A stretch of DNA of 64,000 nt. It comes from Labilithrix sp. Lineage in GTDB: Bacteria; Myxococcota_A; Polyangia; Polyangiales; Polyangiaceae. The position numbers and the translations under genes were made by a program. Positions 46,486 to 53,918 of this stretch are shown here, one piece after another. The notes under the pieces are model-generated. The model saw only the letters and a list, made by a program, of their open reading frames with translations. It had not been told where the DNA came from and did not search any database. The DNA lies in assembly GCA_019637175.1 (NCBI GenBank), contig JAHBWD010000020.1:62001-126000 (forward strand), given 5' to 3'. Numbering within the stretch: position 1 is the first letter of the stretch; each line of letters opens with the position of its first letter.

Positions 46486-47444
46486 AAGCGCGCGCGCTCC
46501 TCGAGGAAGCGTCGCATCGCCGGAACGACGATCTCCGGGCGCTCGAGCATCGAGAAATGGCTCGACCGCCAGAGGCGCACGTACTCCGCGTCGGGCATGC
46601 GACGCGCCATCTCCTTCGACTGGTAAGGCGGCGTGAGGATGTCGAGCATGCCGCTGATGATGAGCGCGGGCGCCTCGATGTGACGGAGCAGGTGATACGT
46701 CGAGTGAGCGTCGAGCTCCTGGAACAGGCGCAGGTAGTTGGTGAAGCTCGGACCGAGCACGTCGTCCATGTAGCGACCGAGCAGCGGCGTGAGCTCGCTC
46801 GCGCGCGGGCCCGCCGTCAGGCGCATCACGAGCCACATCGGGATCTCCATCACGCGCGAGAGGCGCGCGAGCTGGTGGGCGACCTCGTGGTGATCCTGGA
46901 GCCAGTCGAGCAGCGCGTGGAGGCGCTTCGGCAGGAACGGGATCGACACGAGCGGCTGGAACCCCGTCGAGAGGACGTGACCGTGCGTTCCGTTGATGAG
47001 GACGAGACCGGCGACGCGATCGGGGAAGCTCGCGGCGACGTCGAGCGACACCTGCACGCCCATGCTCCAACCGACGAACACGGCGCGCGAGACCTTCTCG
47101 GCGTCGAGGATCGCCATGACGTCGTCGACGTGGTTGGCGACCGAGAGCTTGCGCTTCGACTTGGGCGACTCGGAGCCGAAGAGCCCGCGGTAATCCCAGG
47201 TGATGAGGCGGTAGTCTCTCCAGAAGGCCTCGATCGCTGGCATCCACGCGTAGAGGCGACCGCCGAGGCCGTTGGCGAGGATCACGGTACGCTGGCCGGT
47301 GCCGAGGACCTCGTACGCGAGGCCGGTGCCGTCCGGCGCGACGGTGCGACGCTCTTCGTAGGTCGACTTCCAGGTCGCGTGCTTCTCGACGTCGCCGCTG
47401 CCGTTGACGTTGCCGTTGCCGTTCGTCTGCCGGCCCGCGCTCAC
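46482..47444 (-). CDS. alpha/beta hydrolase
   Basis: 320 residues. The core has GTGQRTVILANGLGGRLYAW, RLITWDYRGLFGSE, the nucleophile Ser127 in VGWSMG, the Asp in GMLDILTPP and the His in SSHFSMLERPE. This is the classical fold of esterases, haloperoxidase-like and lipid hydrolases; the substrate is unknown. Start: GTG at 47444, because TACAAT (a perfect -10) on the minus strand ends 8 nt upstream and the divergent gene's promoter then stays outside. An upstream ATG at 47492 would overlap the neighbour's start codon. Confidence 0.87.
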   Translation of the reverse strand: MSAGRQTNGNGNVNGSGDVEKHATWKSTYEERRTVAPDGTGLAYEVLGTGQRTVILANGLGGRLYAWMPAIEAFWRDYRLITWDYRGLFGSESPKSKRKLSVANHVDDVMAILDAEKVSRAVFVGWSMGVQVSLDVAASFPDRVAGLVLINGTHGHVLSTGFQPLVSIPFLPKRLHALLDWLQDHHEVAHQLARLSRVMEIPMWLVMRLTAGPRASELTPLLGRYMDDVLGPSFTNYLRLFQELDAHSTYHLLRHIEAPALIISGMLDILTPPYQSKEMARRMPDAEYVRLWRSSHFSMLERPEIVVPAMRRFLEERARF

Positions 47445-47452
47445 CGTCTTCG

Positions 47453-47483
47453 ATTGTACCACGCGCCTGCGCGCGCGTAGGAT
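47453..47483. promoter_or_regulatory. two back-to-back -10-like hexamers in the divergent region
   Basis: TACAAT on minus (47453-47458) serves the hydrolase GTG at 47444. TAGGAT on plus (47478-47483) ends 7 nt before the ATG at 47491. Confidence 0.5.
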
Positions 47484-47490
47484 GCGGGCC

Positions 47491-48012
47491 ATGCGCGCTC
47501 ACGTTGCGATGTTGGTCGCGGTCGTCTCGTCGGCGTGGGCGTCGACGGCGAGCGCGCAGCCGGACGACTGCCCGCCGGGCTCGATCCCGAAGTCCGAGGG
47601 ATCCGCGCAATGGTGCGAGCCGAGCGTCTGCGACAGCGACGCGCAATGCAGAGCGGGCGAGGTCTGCAAGCCGATGCCGCTCTGCGTGCAGATCGGCACG
47701 ATCGTCCCGGCGGGCGCGACGACCGCCCGCGCGACCGGCGAGCGCCTGGTCGCGACGCATCGTTGTGGCGCCGACAAGCGGTGCCCCGACACGACGACGT
47801 GCTCGGAGAAGAGCCGCTGCATCTCGCGCGCGCAGGCCGACAAGATGGGCTTGCTCGCGCCGTCGGCGAGCACGGCGTCGCCCGAGCCAGCGAAGAAGTC
47901 GTGCGGCTGCCGCGTGCCGGGCGGATCGAGCGAGGGCTCGATCGGGATCGTCTTGGCGCTCGCCGGAGGATCCCTCGCGATCCAGATGCGCCGCCGCCGC
48001 CGGGCGGGCTGA
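47491..48012 (+). CDS. Cys-rich exported protein with a MYXO-CTERM-like tail
   Basis: 173 residues. The signal peptide (MLVAVVSSAWASTASA) is cleaved before QPDD. Cys pairs follow: DCPPGSIP, WCEPSVCDSDAQCRAGEVC, then HRCGADKRCPDTTTCSEKSRC, a Dickkopf/colipase-like spacing. The C-terminus has SCGC, a hydrophobic helix (IGIVLALAGGSLAIQ) and RRRRRA, as in MYXO-CTERM sorting. It is probably displayed on the outer surface. The ATG at 47491 suits the TAGGAT element better than the ATG at 47482. Confidence 0.78.
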   Translation: MRAHVAMLVAVVSSAWASTASAQPDDCPPGSIPKSEGSAQWCEPSVCDSDAQCRAGEVCKPMPLCVQIGTIVPAGATTARATGERLVATHRCGADKRCPDTTTCSEKSRCISRAQADKMGLLAPSASTASPEPAKKSCGCRVPGGSSEGSIGIVLALAGGSLAIQMRRRRRAG

Positions 48013-48097
48013 TTCGGCGAGGCGTGTTTTCCAGGCGTATCGAGCCCGGATTACCTACACCTACATCGGCGTACCTCTTGCAGCGACGGCCGGAGCG

Positions 48098-49222
48098 ATG
48101 CTCGCGCGCAAGATCCTCCTCGGCCTGTTCGGGCTCGCGGCCTTCGCCGGCTGCGCCGTCGAGAGCGACGACGCGGAGCCCGAGGCCGCCGAAGACGAGG
48201 TCAGGGTGGACACGCGGAGCCCCGAAGCGCGAAGGCAGTACGACGCCAACGTCGCGTTCGCGAACGCTTACGCTCCTCGTTGCGGAGAGCCCGTCGCGGG
48301 TCGACCGCGCGTCCTCGTGACCGGCTTCGGTCGGTTCATGGGCATCGCGAACAACGCGACCGGCCGCGTCGTGAGCACGCTCGTGCCGGCCGCGCGCTAT
48401 CCGGAGACGGTCGCGCCGCCGCGAGGTCAGGTCGATCCGCCGGACGCGCAGCTCAGCGTCGGCACGGCGACGATCGCGCTGCCGAACGCGGGCGAGGTCG
48501 ACGTCTGCGCGATGATCCTCCCGGTGTACTGGGATCTCGCGGCCATCCTGGTCGCCAAGGAGATGGATCGCTTCCAGCCGACGTTCGTGATGATGAACGG
48601 CGTCGCCGGCTCGCGGCAGGACATCTGGATCGAGCTCGGCGCGACCAACAAGGCGGCGAAGTACGACGACGGCTCGAACCAGCTCCGTCCCGCCGTCAGC
48701 GGCAACGAGCCCTTCGCGCGCATCATCGAGACGGCAGGCCGTAGCGAAGAGGCGCGCGGCAACTTCCTCTCGTGGAGCTCGGTCGCGAGCGCCGCCCGCG
48801 AGACGATCGCCGAGCATGCGAACGACATGGATCGAGGGACGCGCTTCGGCGATCTGATGCCTGGCGCGAAGCTCGCGGGCTTCCCTCGCGCGAGCAACAC
48901 GTATCTCTGCAACAACATCACGTACGTCACCGGCTACTTGATGAGCCATCCGCACACGACGGTGCGCCTGCTCCGCGCGAGCCCTGCGGTGCGCGGCGCG
49001 ATCAACGAGGTGAAGGTGCGCCTCGAGCGCGACTTCACGCGCACGCCCCGCGTCTTCGTCCACTGGCCGTCGGAGATGGCCACGATGCACCACGCCGCCG
49101 GCGCCGAGGTCATGAAGACCATCCTCGATGCTCAGCTCGGCGCGCTCGCGCGAGGCGACGCGCCGACCGTCGGAGACAATGCGCTCGCGGATCCTGCATT
49201 GCGAGGCGGAAGCTTCTTCTGA
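48098..49222 (+). CDS. pyroglutamyl-peptidase I-like (C15) lipoprotein
   Basis: 374 residues. A lipobox (FAGC) anchors it. From about residue 75 the sequence follows peptidase C15: RVLVTGFGRFMGIANNATGR, ALPNAGEVDVCAMILPVYWD, MMNGVAGSRQDIWIE (Glu179), NTYLCNNITY with the nucleophile candidate Cys271 and RVFVHWPSEM (His322). These correspond to Glu81, Cys144 and His168 of bacterial Pcp, but Pcp is about 215 residues and cytosolic. The long N-terminus, 110-residue insertion and secretion signal mark a divergent branch. Removal of N-terminal pyroglutamate outside the cell is possible but unproven. CCGGAGCG precedes the ATG. Confidence 0.82.
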   Translation: MLARKILLGLFGLAAFAGCAVESDDAEPEAAEDEVRVDTRSPEARRQYDANVAFANAYAPRCGEPVAGRPRVLVTGFGRFMGIANNATGRVVSTLVPAARYPETVAPPRGQVDPPDAQLSVGTATIALPNAGEVDVCAMILPVYWDLAAILVAKEMDRFQPTFVMMNGVAGSRQDIWIELGATNKAAKYDDGSNQLRPAVSGNEPFARIIETAGRSEEARGNFLSWSSVASAARETIAEHANDMDRGTRFGDLMPGAKLAGFPRASNTYLCNNITYVTGYLMSHPHTTVRLLRASPAVRGAINEVKVRLERDFTRTPRVFVHWPSEMATMHHAAGAEVMKTILDAQLGALARGDAPTVGDNALADPALRGGSFF

Positions 49223-49398
49223 CGAAGAAGAAGACGAATGGGGGAATACAGAACGGTGACCGGGGAACCGGGAATTGGGCCCGCGATCCCGGCTCGCGAC
49301 TCGCGACTCGCGGCTCGCGAGTCCCGATCGCGCTCGCGGACGCGGCTCGCGGACGCGGGACGCGGCTCGCGGGGCGCGGCTCGCGACATGCGGTCTTG
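49223..49398. repeat. low-complexity CGCGACT-type repeat tract (left)
   Basis: From about 49290 to 49390 the sequence is built from short units such as CTCGCGACTCGCGACT, GGCTCGCGAG and CGGACGCGGCTCGCGG. No open frame with coding character is present. A related tract lies at 50100-50200, so the pair brackets the four-helix-bundle gene. Confidence 0.6.
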
Positions 49399-49431
49399 TT
49401 GCGCTGGCGCAGTGGCTCGCTGACGGTCAGC
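49399..49431. repeat. double-hairpin repeat R1
   Basis: 33 bp: palindrome TGCGCTGGCGCA (49400-49411), spacer GTGGCTC, palindrome GCTGACGGTCAGC (49419-49431). It is repeated as R2 at 50241-50273 in the same orientation with 30 of 33 identical bases. It lies 51 nt past the stop of the four-helix-bundle gene on that gene's strand. Confidence 0.75.
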
Positions 49432-49482
49432 GTGCGACGGGTCGCGGGCCGCGAGCGGGCTCGCGGCACCGCGACTCGCCGG

Positions 49483-49839
49483 TCAGGCGCCGAGGCCTCC
49501 GAGCCGCGTCAGCATGGCGGCCAGGCGGTCGAGCGAGGTGAGGAGCTCGTGGGCTTCGGCTTCGGAGACGAGCCCGATCGCGTGCGCGCCTTCGACGGCC
49601 GCCGCGGCTTCGTTGCACTCGGCGCGCGCGACCCGGCAGCGTTGCCTCCGATCCGCGCCTTCGCGCGACGCTCCTTCGACGGTTTGGGTATACGCGCTCG
49701 CGAGCGCGCGCCGGAGCTGATCCGCGAGCGGCCCGTAGCCCCGCGGAAACTTCTGCGCGAGGACGTGCCCTCGCGCCAGCGCTTCTTTCGCGACGTGAAA
49801 CGCATCGAGCCGGCGGTACGAGAATCGGAACGTGTGCAT
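49483..49839 (-). CDS. four-helix-bundle protein (23S rRNA IVP / Avd-like)
   Basis: 118 residues. The helical pattern and motifs (RLDAFHVAKEALARGHVLAQ, FPRGYGPLADQLRRALASAY, TQTVEGASREGADRRQRCRV, AHELLTSLDRLAAMLTRL) match the small bundle encoded in 23S rRNA intervening sequences and, in diversity-generating retroelements, the accessory protein Avd. The usual SIPSNIAEG turn appears as AYTQTVEGA. No rRNA or reverse transcriptase lies nearby. The gene sits within the repeats R1 and R2, so it may belong to a mobile or mobilisable unit. Family members bind nucleic acid as pentamers; the role here is unknown. Confidence 0.87.
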   Translation of the reverse strand: MHTFRFSYRRLDAFHVAKEALARGHVLAQKFPRGYGPLADQLRRALASAYTQTVEGASREGADRRQRCRVARAECNEAAAAVEGAHAIGLVSEAEAHELLTSLDRLAAMLTRLGGLGA

Positions 49840-50240
49840 GAGGTTCGCCTCCCGAGGCCCCGATTGCCGCGGGCCTCAGCCCCCACCGCGCAATCGGCAT
49901 GACGCCGCCGGACGAGATCGCTCGCTGTGCATCGACGGTCGACCGATCGACTCCCTCGGGCGCCACCTCGAGCCGGCGGCGGCAGGACGATTGCGCGCAC
50001 GGCTGAGGCCCGCGGCAATCGGGGCCGCGGGCCGAGAACCTCGGGCGCCACGTCCACTGAATCGTCGCCCCGCGATCGCGCCCGCGACGCGAGATCCGCC
50101 GCCCGCGAGTCGCGACTCGCGAGTCACGACTCCCGAAATCGCGACTCCCGAGCCGCGATCGCGATCGCCATCGCAGACGCAACTCGCGACTCGACGCCCC
50201 CTCCATGCAACAGATCGCGAGGACGCTGACGATCCGCCGC
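49840..50240. repeat. 401-bp non-coding interval with a large inverted repeat and a second CGCGACT tract
   Basis: Upstream of the four-helix-bundle gene. CCCCGATTGCCGCGGGCCTC plus AGCC (49858-49881) and its exact complement (50001-50024) form a 24-bp perfect inverted repeat, extended imperfectly to about 49911 and 49971. Nested stems are GAGGCCC/GGGCCTC (49854-49877) and GGCCCGCGGC/GCCGCGGGCC (50007-50033). The 13-bp motif CCTCGGGCGCCAC occurs at 49954-49966 and 50039-50051. A repeat tract of ACTCGCGACTC type fills 50100-50200. No gene is supported. Confidence 0.75.
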
Positions 50241-50273
50241 TTGCGCCAGCGCAGTGGCTCGCTGACCGTCAGC
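50241..50273. repeat. double-hairpin repeat R2
   Basis: 33 bp: TGCGCCAGCGCA (50242-50253), spacer GTGGCTC, GCTGACCGTCAGC (50261-50273). The three differences from R1 fall exactly in the hairpin centres and equal inversion of each loop. It ends immediately before the stop codon of the membrane-protein gene at 50274, so it could double as that operon's terminator. Confidence 0.75.
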
Positions 50274-50678
50274 TCACCAACCCACACGCTCGAGCGCGAC
50301 GATGTGGATCGCCACCAGAATCGAAATCACGACCGCCGTGATCGAGTGCTTGCGCCGCGTGCTCACGCGCGTCTTCAGCTTCTCGTTGCGGAGCTGAAGC
50401 CCCAGCCCTGCGTGCGCCACGAGCGCGAAGAACGCCGCGCCCGCGGGCGCGATCGCGACCATCCCCGCTCCCGTAGCCGCCGGCGAGCCGAGCGCGGGCA
50501 GCACCATCAGCGTGTGGAGGAACGCGAACGCCGAGGTCACGAGCCCCAGCACGACATGAACCTTGATGGGCCGCGACGAAGGCGCCGCACGCCGCCCCAA
50601 GCGAACGCGCGCGACGAGCGGGATCGCGCCGGCGATCACGATGGCGACGGTCGCCAGCCACCCGCTCCAGATCGCCAC
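50274..50678 (-). CDS. His-rich four-helix membrane protein, HemQ partner
   Basis: 134 residues from a GTG that overlaps the HemQ-like gene's TAG by 1 nt. Four hydrophobic helices (about 5-24, 40-62, 72-95, 112-132) carry His at KVHVVLG, FLHTLM, LVAHAGLG and AIHIVALE, positions that suit heme b ligation as in small cytochrome b561-like proteins. No family is certain. Coupling to a HemQ-like gene favours a heme-related role. Confidence 0.7.
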   Translation of the reverse strand: MAIWSGWLATVAIVIAGAIPLVARVRLGRRAAPSSRPIKVHVVLGLVTSAFAFLHTLMVLPALGSPAATGAGMVAIAPAGAAFFALVAHAGLGLQLRNEKLKTRVSTRRKHSITAVVISILVAIHIVALERVGW

Positions 50679-51466
50679 TATTTTCCGCTGCTCGCGCCGA
50701 GCACGTAGCCGACGAAGAACGGTCCCATCTTCTCGATGAACTCGCTCGTCTGTCGCGTCTTGCGCATCGCTTGCACGAGGTGCGAGAGCGGATGCAGATC
50801 TTTCCCCACGAGCCCAATCACGAACTCGTTGTCGCCCGCGTCGAGGCCGTGGCAGGCGAGGCGAACGTCGGTCGCGAGATCTTGCTGGCCGTACGCGATG
50901 CCGAGCGCGGCGTGCTCGCGCAGGATGTGGCTCTGATCGATCGGCTCGAGCTTCGCGAAGCTGCCCTTGCGCCGGAGCGGATACCACACGTGCCACGGCG
51001 TGCCCTCGTTGGTCACGTTCTCGATGGGGCGCCGCAAGAGCACCCACTCGAGATCGGGCTCGTGACCGGTGCCGTACGAGCGGCCGATCATCGCGTAGTC
51101 GTCGCGCAGCGTCACGTGATGGAGCGGCGCCTCGGTGAAGAGCGGACGCACGTGGCGGACGAAGTGCGCGGGATCTTCGCTCCACGAGAGGAGGCCGAGG
51201 CTCCGCGGATCCTGCGCGTCGGCGTAGACCACGCCGGGGATCTTTCGCGTCTTCAAGATCTGCGTCAGCTCGGCGGCGATCGCGTCGGGCGCGCTCTTCG
51301 GGCCGCCGCTCACCGGCTCGCTGCCCGCGGGAACACGGAACACCAGCAGCTGCATGAAGAGGCGGCGGTTCATCGCCTGCTTCACGCCTTCTCTCTTGCC
51401 GCCGTATTCGTTGACGTCGATCGTCGGCAGACCCTTGGCCTCAGCCGGTGCGTTCGGCTCGCTCAT
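50678..51466 (-). CDS. chlorite-dismutase-family protein, HemQ-like
   Basis: 262 residues. The C-terminal half matches HemQ/coproheme decarboxylase: SHILREHAALGIAYGQQDLA with the probable proximal His185, LACHGLDAGDNEFVIGLVGK, MRKTRQTSEFIEKMGPFFVG. True chlorite dismutases need an Arg after the distal loop; only HemQ-like use is inferred here. HemQ normally makes heme b by the coproporphyrin route of Gram-positives, so in this setting it may be a paralogue with another role. The ATG at 51466 is preferred to that at 51472, since TAACAA (51473-51478, minus) ends 6 nt before it. Confidence 0.82.
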   Translation of the reverse strand: MSEPNAPAEAKGLPTIDVNEYGGKREGVKQAMNRRLFMQLLVFRVPAGSEPVSGGPKSAPDAIAAELTQILKTRKIPGVVYADAQDPRSLGLLSWSEDPAHFVRHVRPLFTEAPLHHVTLRDDYAMIGRSYGTGHEPDLEWVLLRRPIENVTNEGTPWHVWYPLRRKGSFAKLEPIDQSHILREHAALGIAYGQQDLATDVRLACHGLDAGDNEFVIGLVGKDLHPLSHLVQAMRKTRQTSEFIEKMGPFFVGYVLGASSGK

Positions 51467-51472
51467 GGCCAT

Positions 51473-51478
51473 TTGTTA
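51473..51478 (-). promoter_or_regulatory. -10-like TAACAA before the HemQ-like operon
   Basis: It ends 6 nt before the ATG at 51466 and touches an earlier ATG. Confidence 0.35.
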
Positions 51479-51485
51479 GCACAGC

Positions 51486-52655
51486 TCAATCCGTGTCGGT
51501 CGCCGCGAGGACCGCGGCCGATCCGCCGCCGGCGCGCACCGCGAGAATACCGATGTCCCACGCGATGTCGTTGAACCAGTCGCCGGGCGCGCCGAACATC
51601 GAGAAGCGGCACGCGCTCGCGCTCGCGTCGACGCGCGCGGGCGCCGCGTCGCCGGGCGCGTCGACCAGCGCGGCGAGCGAGGCCCAGGCCGCGCGGCGCC
51701 CGTAAGCGCCGCCGAGGCCCGTCGAGTACGCGCCTCCGTTCGACGCCGCGGCGAAGAGCGCGCCCCACACCGCCTCCGGCCCGACGACCTCCGCGCGGAG
51801 CGAGCCGCTGCCCTTCAGGCACTCGAGCGGGAGCGCACGGAGGAGCCACTTGCCGGGCGCGGCCGCGCCGATCGGCGCCTCGAAGCGGAAGATCTTCGCC
51901 TCGGCCGTCCCGTTCGATCCCGTCGTCCACGGCACGACCGCCTCGAGCAGGCGCTGCTCGTGCGCGGCGTCGTCGACGCGCGTGACGCGCGGCGCCTCCT
52001 CGTGTCCCGGAGGCGGGATCGTGCGCGCCGACGCGGGCCCGCTCTCGAGGCGCGCCACCGCCTTGTGGATCGCGTTCGCGCCGTACATCGGCATGTACGT
52101 CGGCGCCTCCGTTTCGGCGCCGAGGAGGGTGAGCGGCATCGATCCGAGCGGGTGCCCGCGCTCGGCGAGGCGCGCGGCGAAGGCGATCGCGCCTTCCTCC
52201 CGATCGAGCGAGGTGCCGCGGAGCACCGTTTCGTGCATCCAGCACGCGAGGATCTCCTGCTGATCCGCGCGATCGGCGCCGCGCGCGATCGCCGTGAGGA
52301 GCGCTTCCTTCGTCTGCCCGTGACCGAGGCGCGAGGCGAACGCGCGCACGCGCAGCTCCGAAGGACGCGACCGCTGCACGCTCCTCACGCGCTCCTTCGC
52401 GAGCAGCGCGAGGAGCGCGTCGATGTGGTCGCTCCCCGGCGTCAGCGCGAGGACCTCCTCGACGTGATCGGCGAGCGCCTCGTACGGCCACCGCGCGGCG
52501 CCTTCGACGTCGCACCCGCGCTCGATCGCGGCGGCGAGATCGAGCAGATCGCGCGTCTTGCCGTCGCGGTTCCACTGGTCGACGGCGGCGTAGGCCTCGT
52601 TCACGTCGGAGGCGCCGCGGAGCCCGGCGACGAGGGTGTCGATCGCGTTCGTCAT
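51486..52655 (-). CDS. DUF6183-like protein of unknown function
   Basis: 389 residues, no signal peptide. The N-terminal half is helical (AYAAVDQWNRDGKTRDLLDL, VLALTPGSDHIDALLALLA). The C-terminal half contains HEQRLLEAVVPWTTGSNGTA, EAKIFRFEAP, CRFSMFGAPGDWFNDIAWD and ATDTD, resembling a family seen mainly in Streptomyces under DUF6183; I give this name with moderate certainty. It may be cytoplasmic and stands alone, with no clear promoter. Confidence 0.7.
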   Translation of the reverse strand: MTNAIDTLVAGLRGASDVNEAYAAVDQWNRDGKTRDLLDLAAAIERGCDVEGAARWPYEALADHVEEVLALTPGSDHIDALLALLAKERVRSVQRSRPSELRVRAFASRLGHGQTKEALLTAIARGADRADQQEILACWMHETVLRGTSLDREEGAIAFAARLAERGHPLGSMPLTLLGAETEAPTYMPMYGANAIHKAVARLESGPASARTIPPPGHEEAPRVTRVDDAAHEQRLLEAVVPWTTGSNGTAEAKIFRFEAPIGAAAPGKWLLRALPLECLKGSGSLRAEVVGPEAVWGALFAAASNGGAYSTGLGGAYGRRAAWASLAALVDAPGDAAPARVDASASACRFSMFGAPGDWFNDIAWDIGILAVRAGGGSAAVLAATDTD

Positions 52656-52676
52656 GAGCCGGTGCAGGTTGCCTTT

Positions 52677-53882
52677 TCAGACGAGCGTCGTCAACGCGCC
52701 ACGGAGGAAGTCTCGCGCGACCACGACGTCGTGCACCTCGTCCGGTCCGTCGGCGATGCGCGCCGATCGCGCGAAGCGGTACCACAGCGAGAACGGCATG
52801 TCTTCGCTGTAGCCGAGCGCGCCGTGCATCTGGATCGCGTCGTCGAGCACCTGGCAGAGCACGCGCGCGACGTGGTTCTTCGCCATCGACGAGTAGGGCC
52901 GCGCCTCCTTGTCGAGCCCCTTCTCGAGCATCGACGCGCAGTGGAGCGTCATCAAGTTGCCCGCGTGGATGCCCGAGGCGCCGTCGGCGATCTTCTTCTG
53001 GATCATCTGGTGGTGCGCGAGCGTCTTGCCGAAGCTCTCGCGCGTCACCACGTACTCGCGGCACATCTGGAGCGCGCGATCGGCCCAGCCGAGCCATCGC
53101 ATGCAGTGCGTGAGCCGCGCGGGCACGAGCCGCGCCTGGGCGAGGCGGAAGCCGTCGCCGATGTTGCCGAGGATCGCCTCCTTTCCCACGCGAACGCCGT
53201 GGAAGCGCAGCTCGGCCTCGCGGTGCTGCAAGATCGGCGGGCTCATCACCGAGACGTCGCGCACGTGCTCGACGCCCTCCGCGCGCCGATCGACCACGAA
53301 CATCGACGCGCCGTCGCGCGCGCCCGAGGCGTCGTCTCCCGTGCGCGCCATCACGATGAGGAACGACGCGTCGCCGCCGCCGGTCGTGTACCACTTGTGC
53401 CCGTCGATCACCCACGCGTCGCCGTCTTGCCGGGCGCGCGTCTTCAGGTTCGAGGGATCGGCGCCGGCGCCGGGCGCGGGCTCGGTCATCGAGAAGCCGC
53501 TCGTGATCTCGCCGCGCGCGAGCGGCCCGAGCCACCTCTCGCGGACCGCAGGCGTCGCCGACTTCAGCAGGAGATCCATGTTGCCCTGATCGGGCGCGTC
53601 GCAGTTGAAGCACGCCGCGCCCACGGGCGATCGGCCCATCTCCCGGAAGAGCGCGCACATCCCCATGATCCCGAGGCCGAGGCCGCCTTGCTCCTTCGGC
53701 AGGTGCGGCACGAAGAGCCCGTCGCTCTTCGTGCGCCTGCGGAGCGCCTCGAGCGTGTCGCGCTTCTTCTCCTTGTCTTCGAGGAGGATCCGAGGCTCGT
53801 TCGGGATGACGTGCTCGTCGACGAAGGCGCGGACGCGCATCCGCAGCGCGGCGAGCTCGGGCGGGAGGTCGAAGCTGATCAC
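52677..53882 (-). CDS. acyl-CoA dehydrogenase (ACAD10/11-like)
   Basis: 401 residues from a GTG, supported by TATCCT (53891-53896, minus) 8 nt upstream. The FAD flavoprotein core is clear: GFSMTEPAPGAGADPSNLKT, WVIDGHKWYTTGGGDASF, RESFGKTLAHHQMIQKKIAD, VLDDAIQMHGALGYSEDMPF. The IQMHGALGYSED region holds the substrate-proximal helix with Glu or Asp as general base; a glutamate in GALGYSED is plausible. It faces a phosphotransferase that corresponds to the other half of eukaryotic ACAD10/11, which handles 4-hydroxy fatty acids. Confidence 0.93.
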   Translation of the reverse strand: MISFDLPPELAALRMRVRAFVDEHVIPNEPRILLEDKEKKRDTLEALRRRTKSDGLFVPHLPKEQGGLGLGIMGMCALFREMGRSPVGAACFNCDAPDQGNMDLLLKSATPAVRERWLGPLARGEITSGFSMTEPAPGAGADPSNLKTRARQDGDAWVIDGHKWYTTGGGDASFLIVMARTGDDASGARDGASMFVVDRRAEGVEHVRDVSVMSPPILQHREAELRFHGVRVGKEAILGNIGDGFRLAQARLVPARLTHCMRWLGWADRALQMCREYVVTRESFGKTLAHHQMIQKKIADGASGIHAGNLMTLHCASMLEKGLDKEARPYSSMAKNHVARVLCQVLDDAIQMHGALGYSEDMPFSLWYRFARSARIADGPDEVHDVVVARDFLRGALTTLV

Positions 53883-53890
53883 TGCGCGCG

Positions 53891-53896
53891 AGGATA
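53891..53896 (-). promoter_or_regulatory. -10-like TATCCT before the acyl-CoA dehydrogenase
   Basis: Read on minus, it ends 8 nt before the GTG at 53882. Confidence 0.4.
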
Positions 53897-53918
53897 CGCG
53901 TGATAGCGTGCGGATGCG

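Noticed and set aside
49483..49839. Diversity-generating retroelement (Avd with reverse transcriptase and template repeat)
   Set aside because: No reverse transcriptase, template or variable repeat in the window; only the bundle protein resembles Avd.
49290..50200. CRISPR-like array in the CGCGACT tracts
   Set aside because: Units are 6-12 bp, irregular and without spacers of constant length.
49832..50341. 169-codon plus-strand frame through the inverted repeat
   Set aside because: Arg/Pro-rich, crosses R2 and the neighbouring stop; the DNA is explained by repeats.
51960..53903. Plus-strand frame antisense to the DUF6183-like and acyl-CoA dehydrogenase genes
   Set aside because: Same shadow-frame signature; no domain and no start signal.
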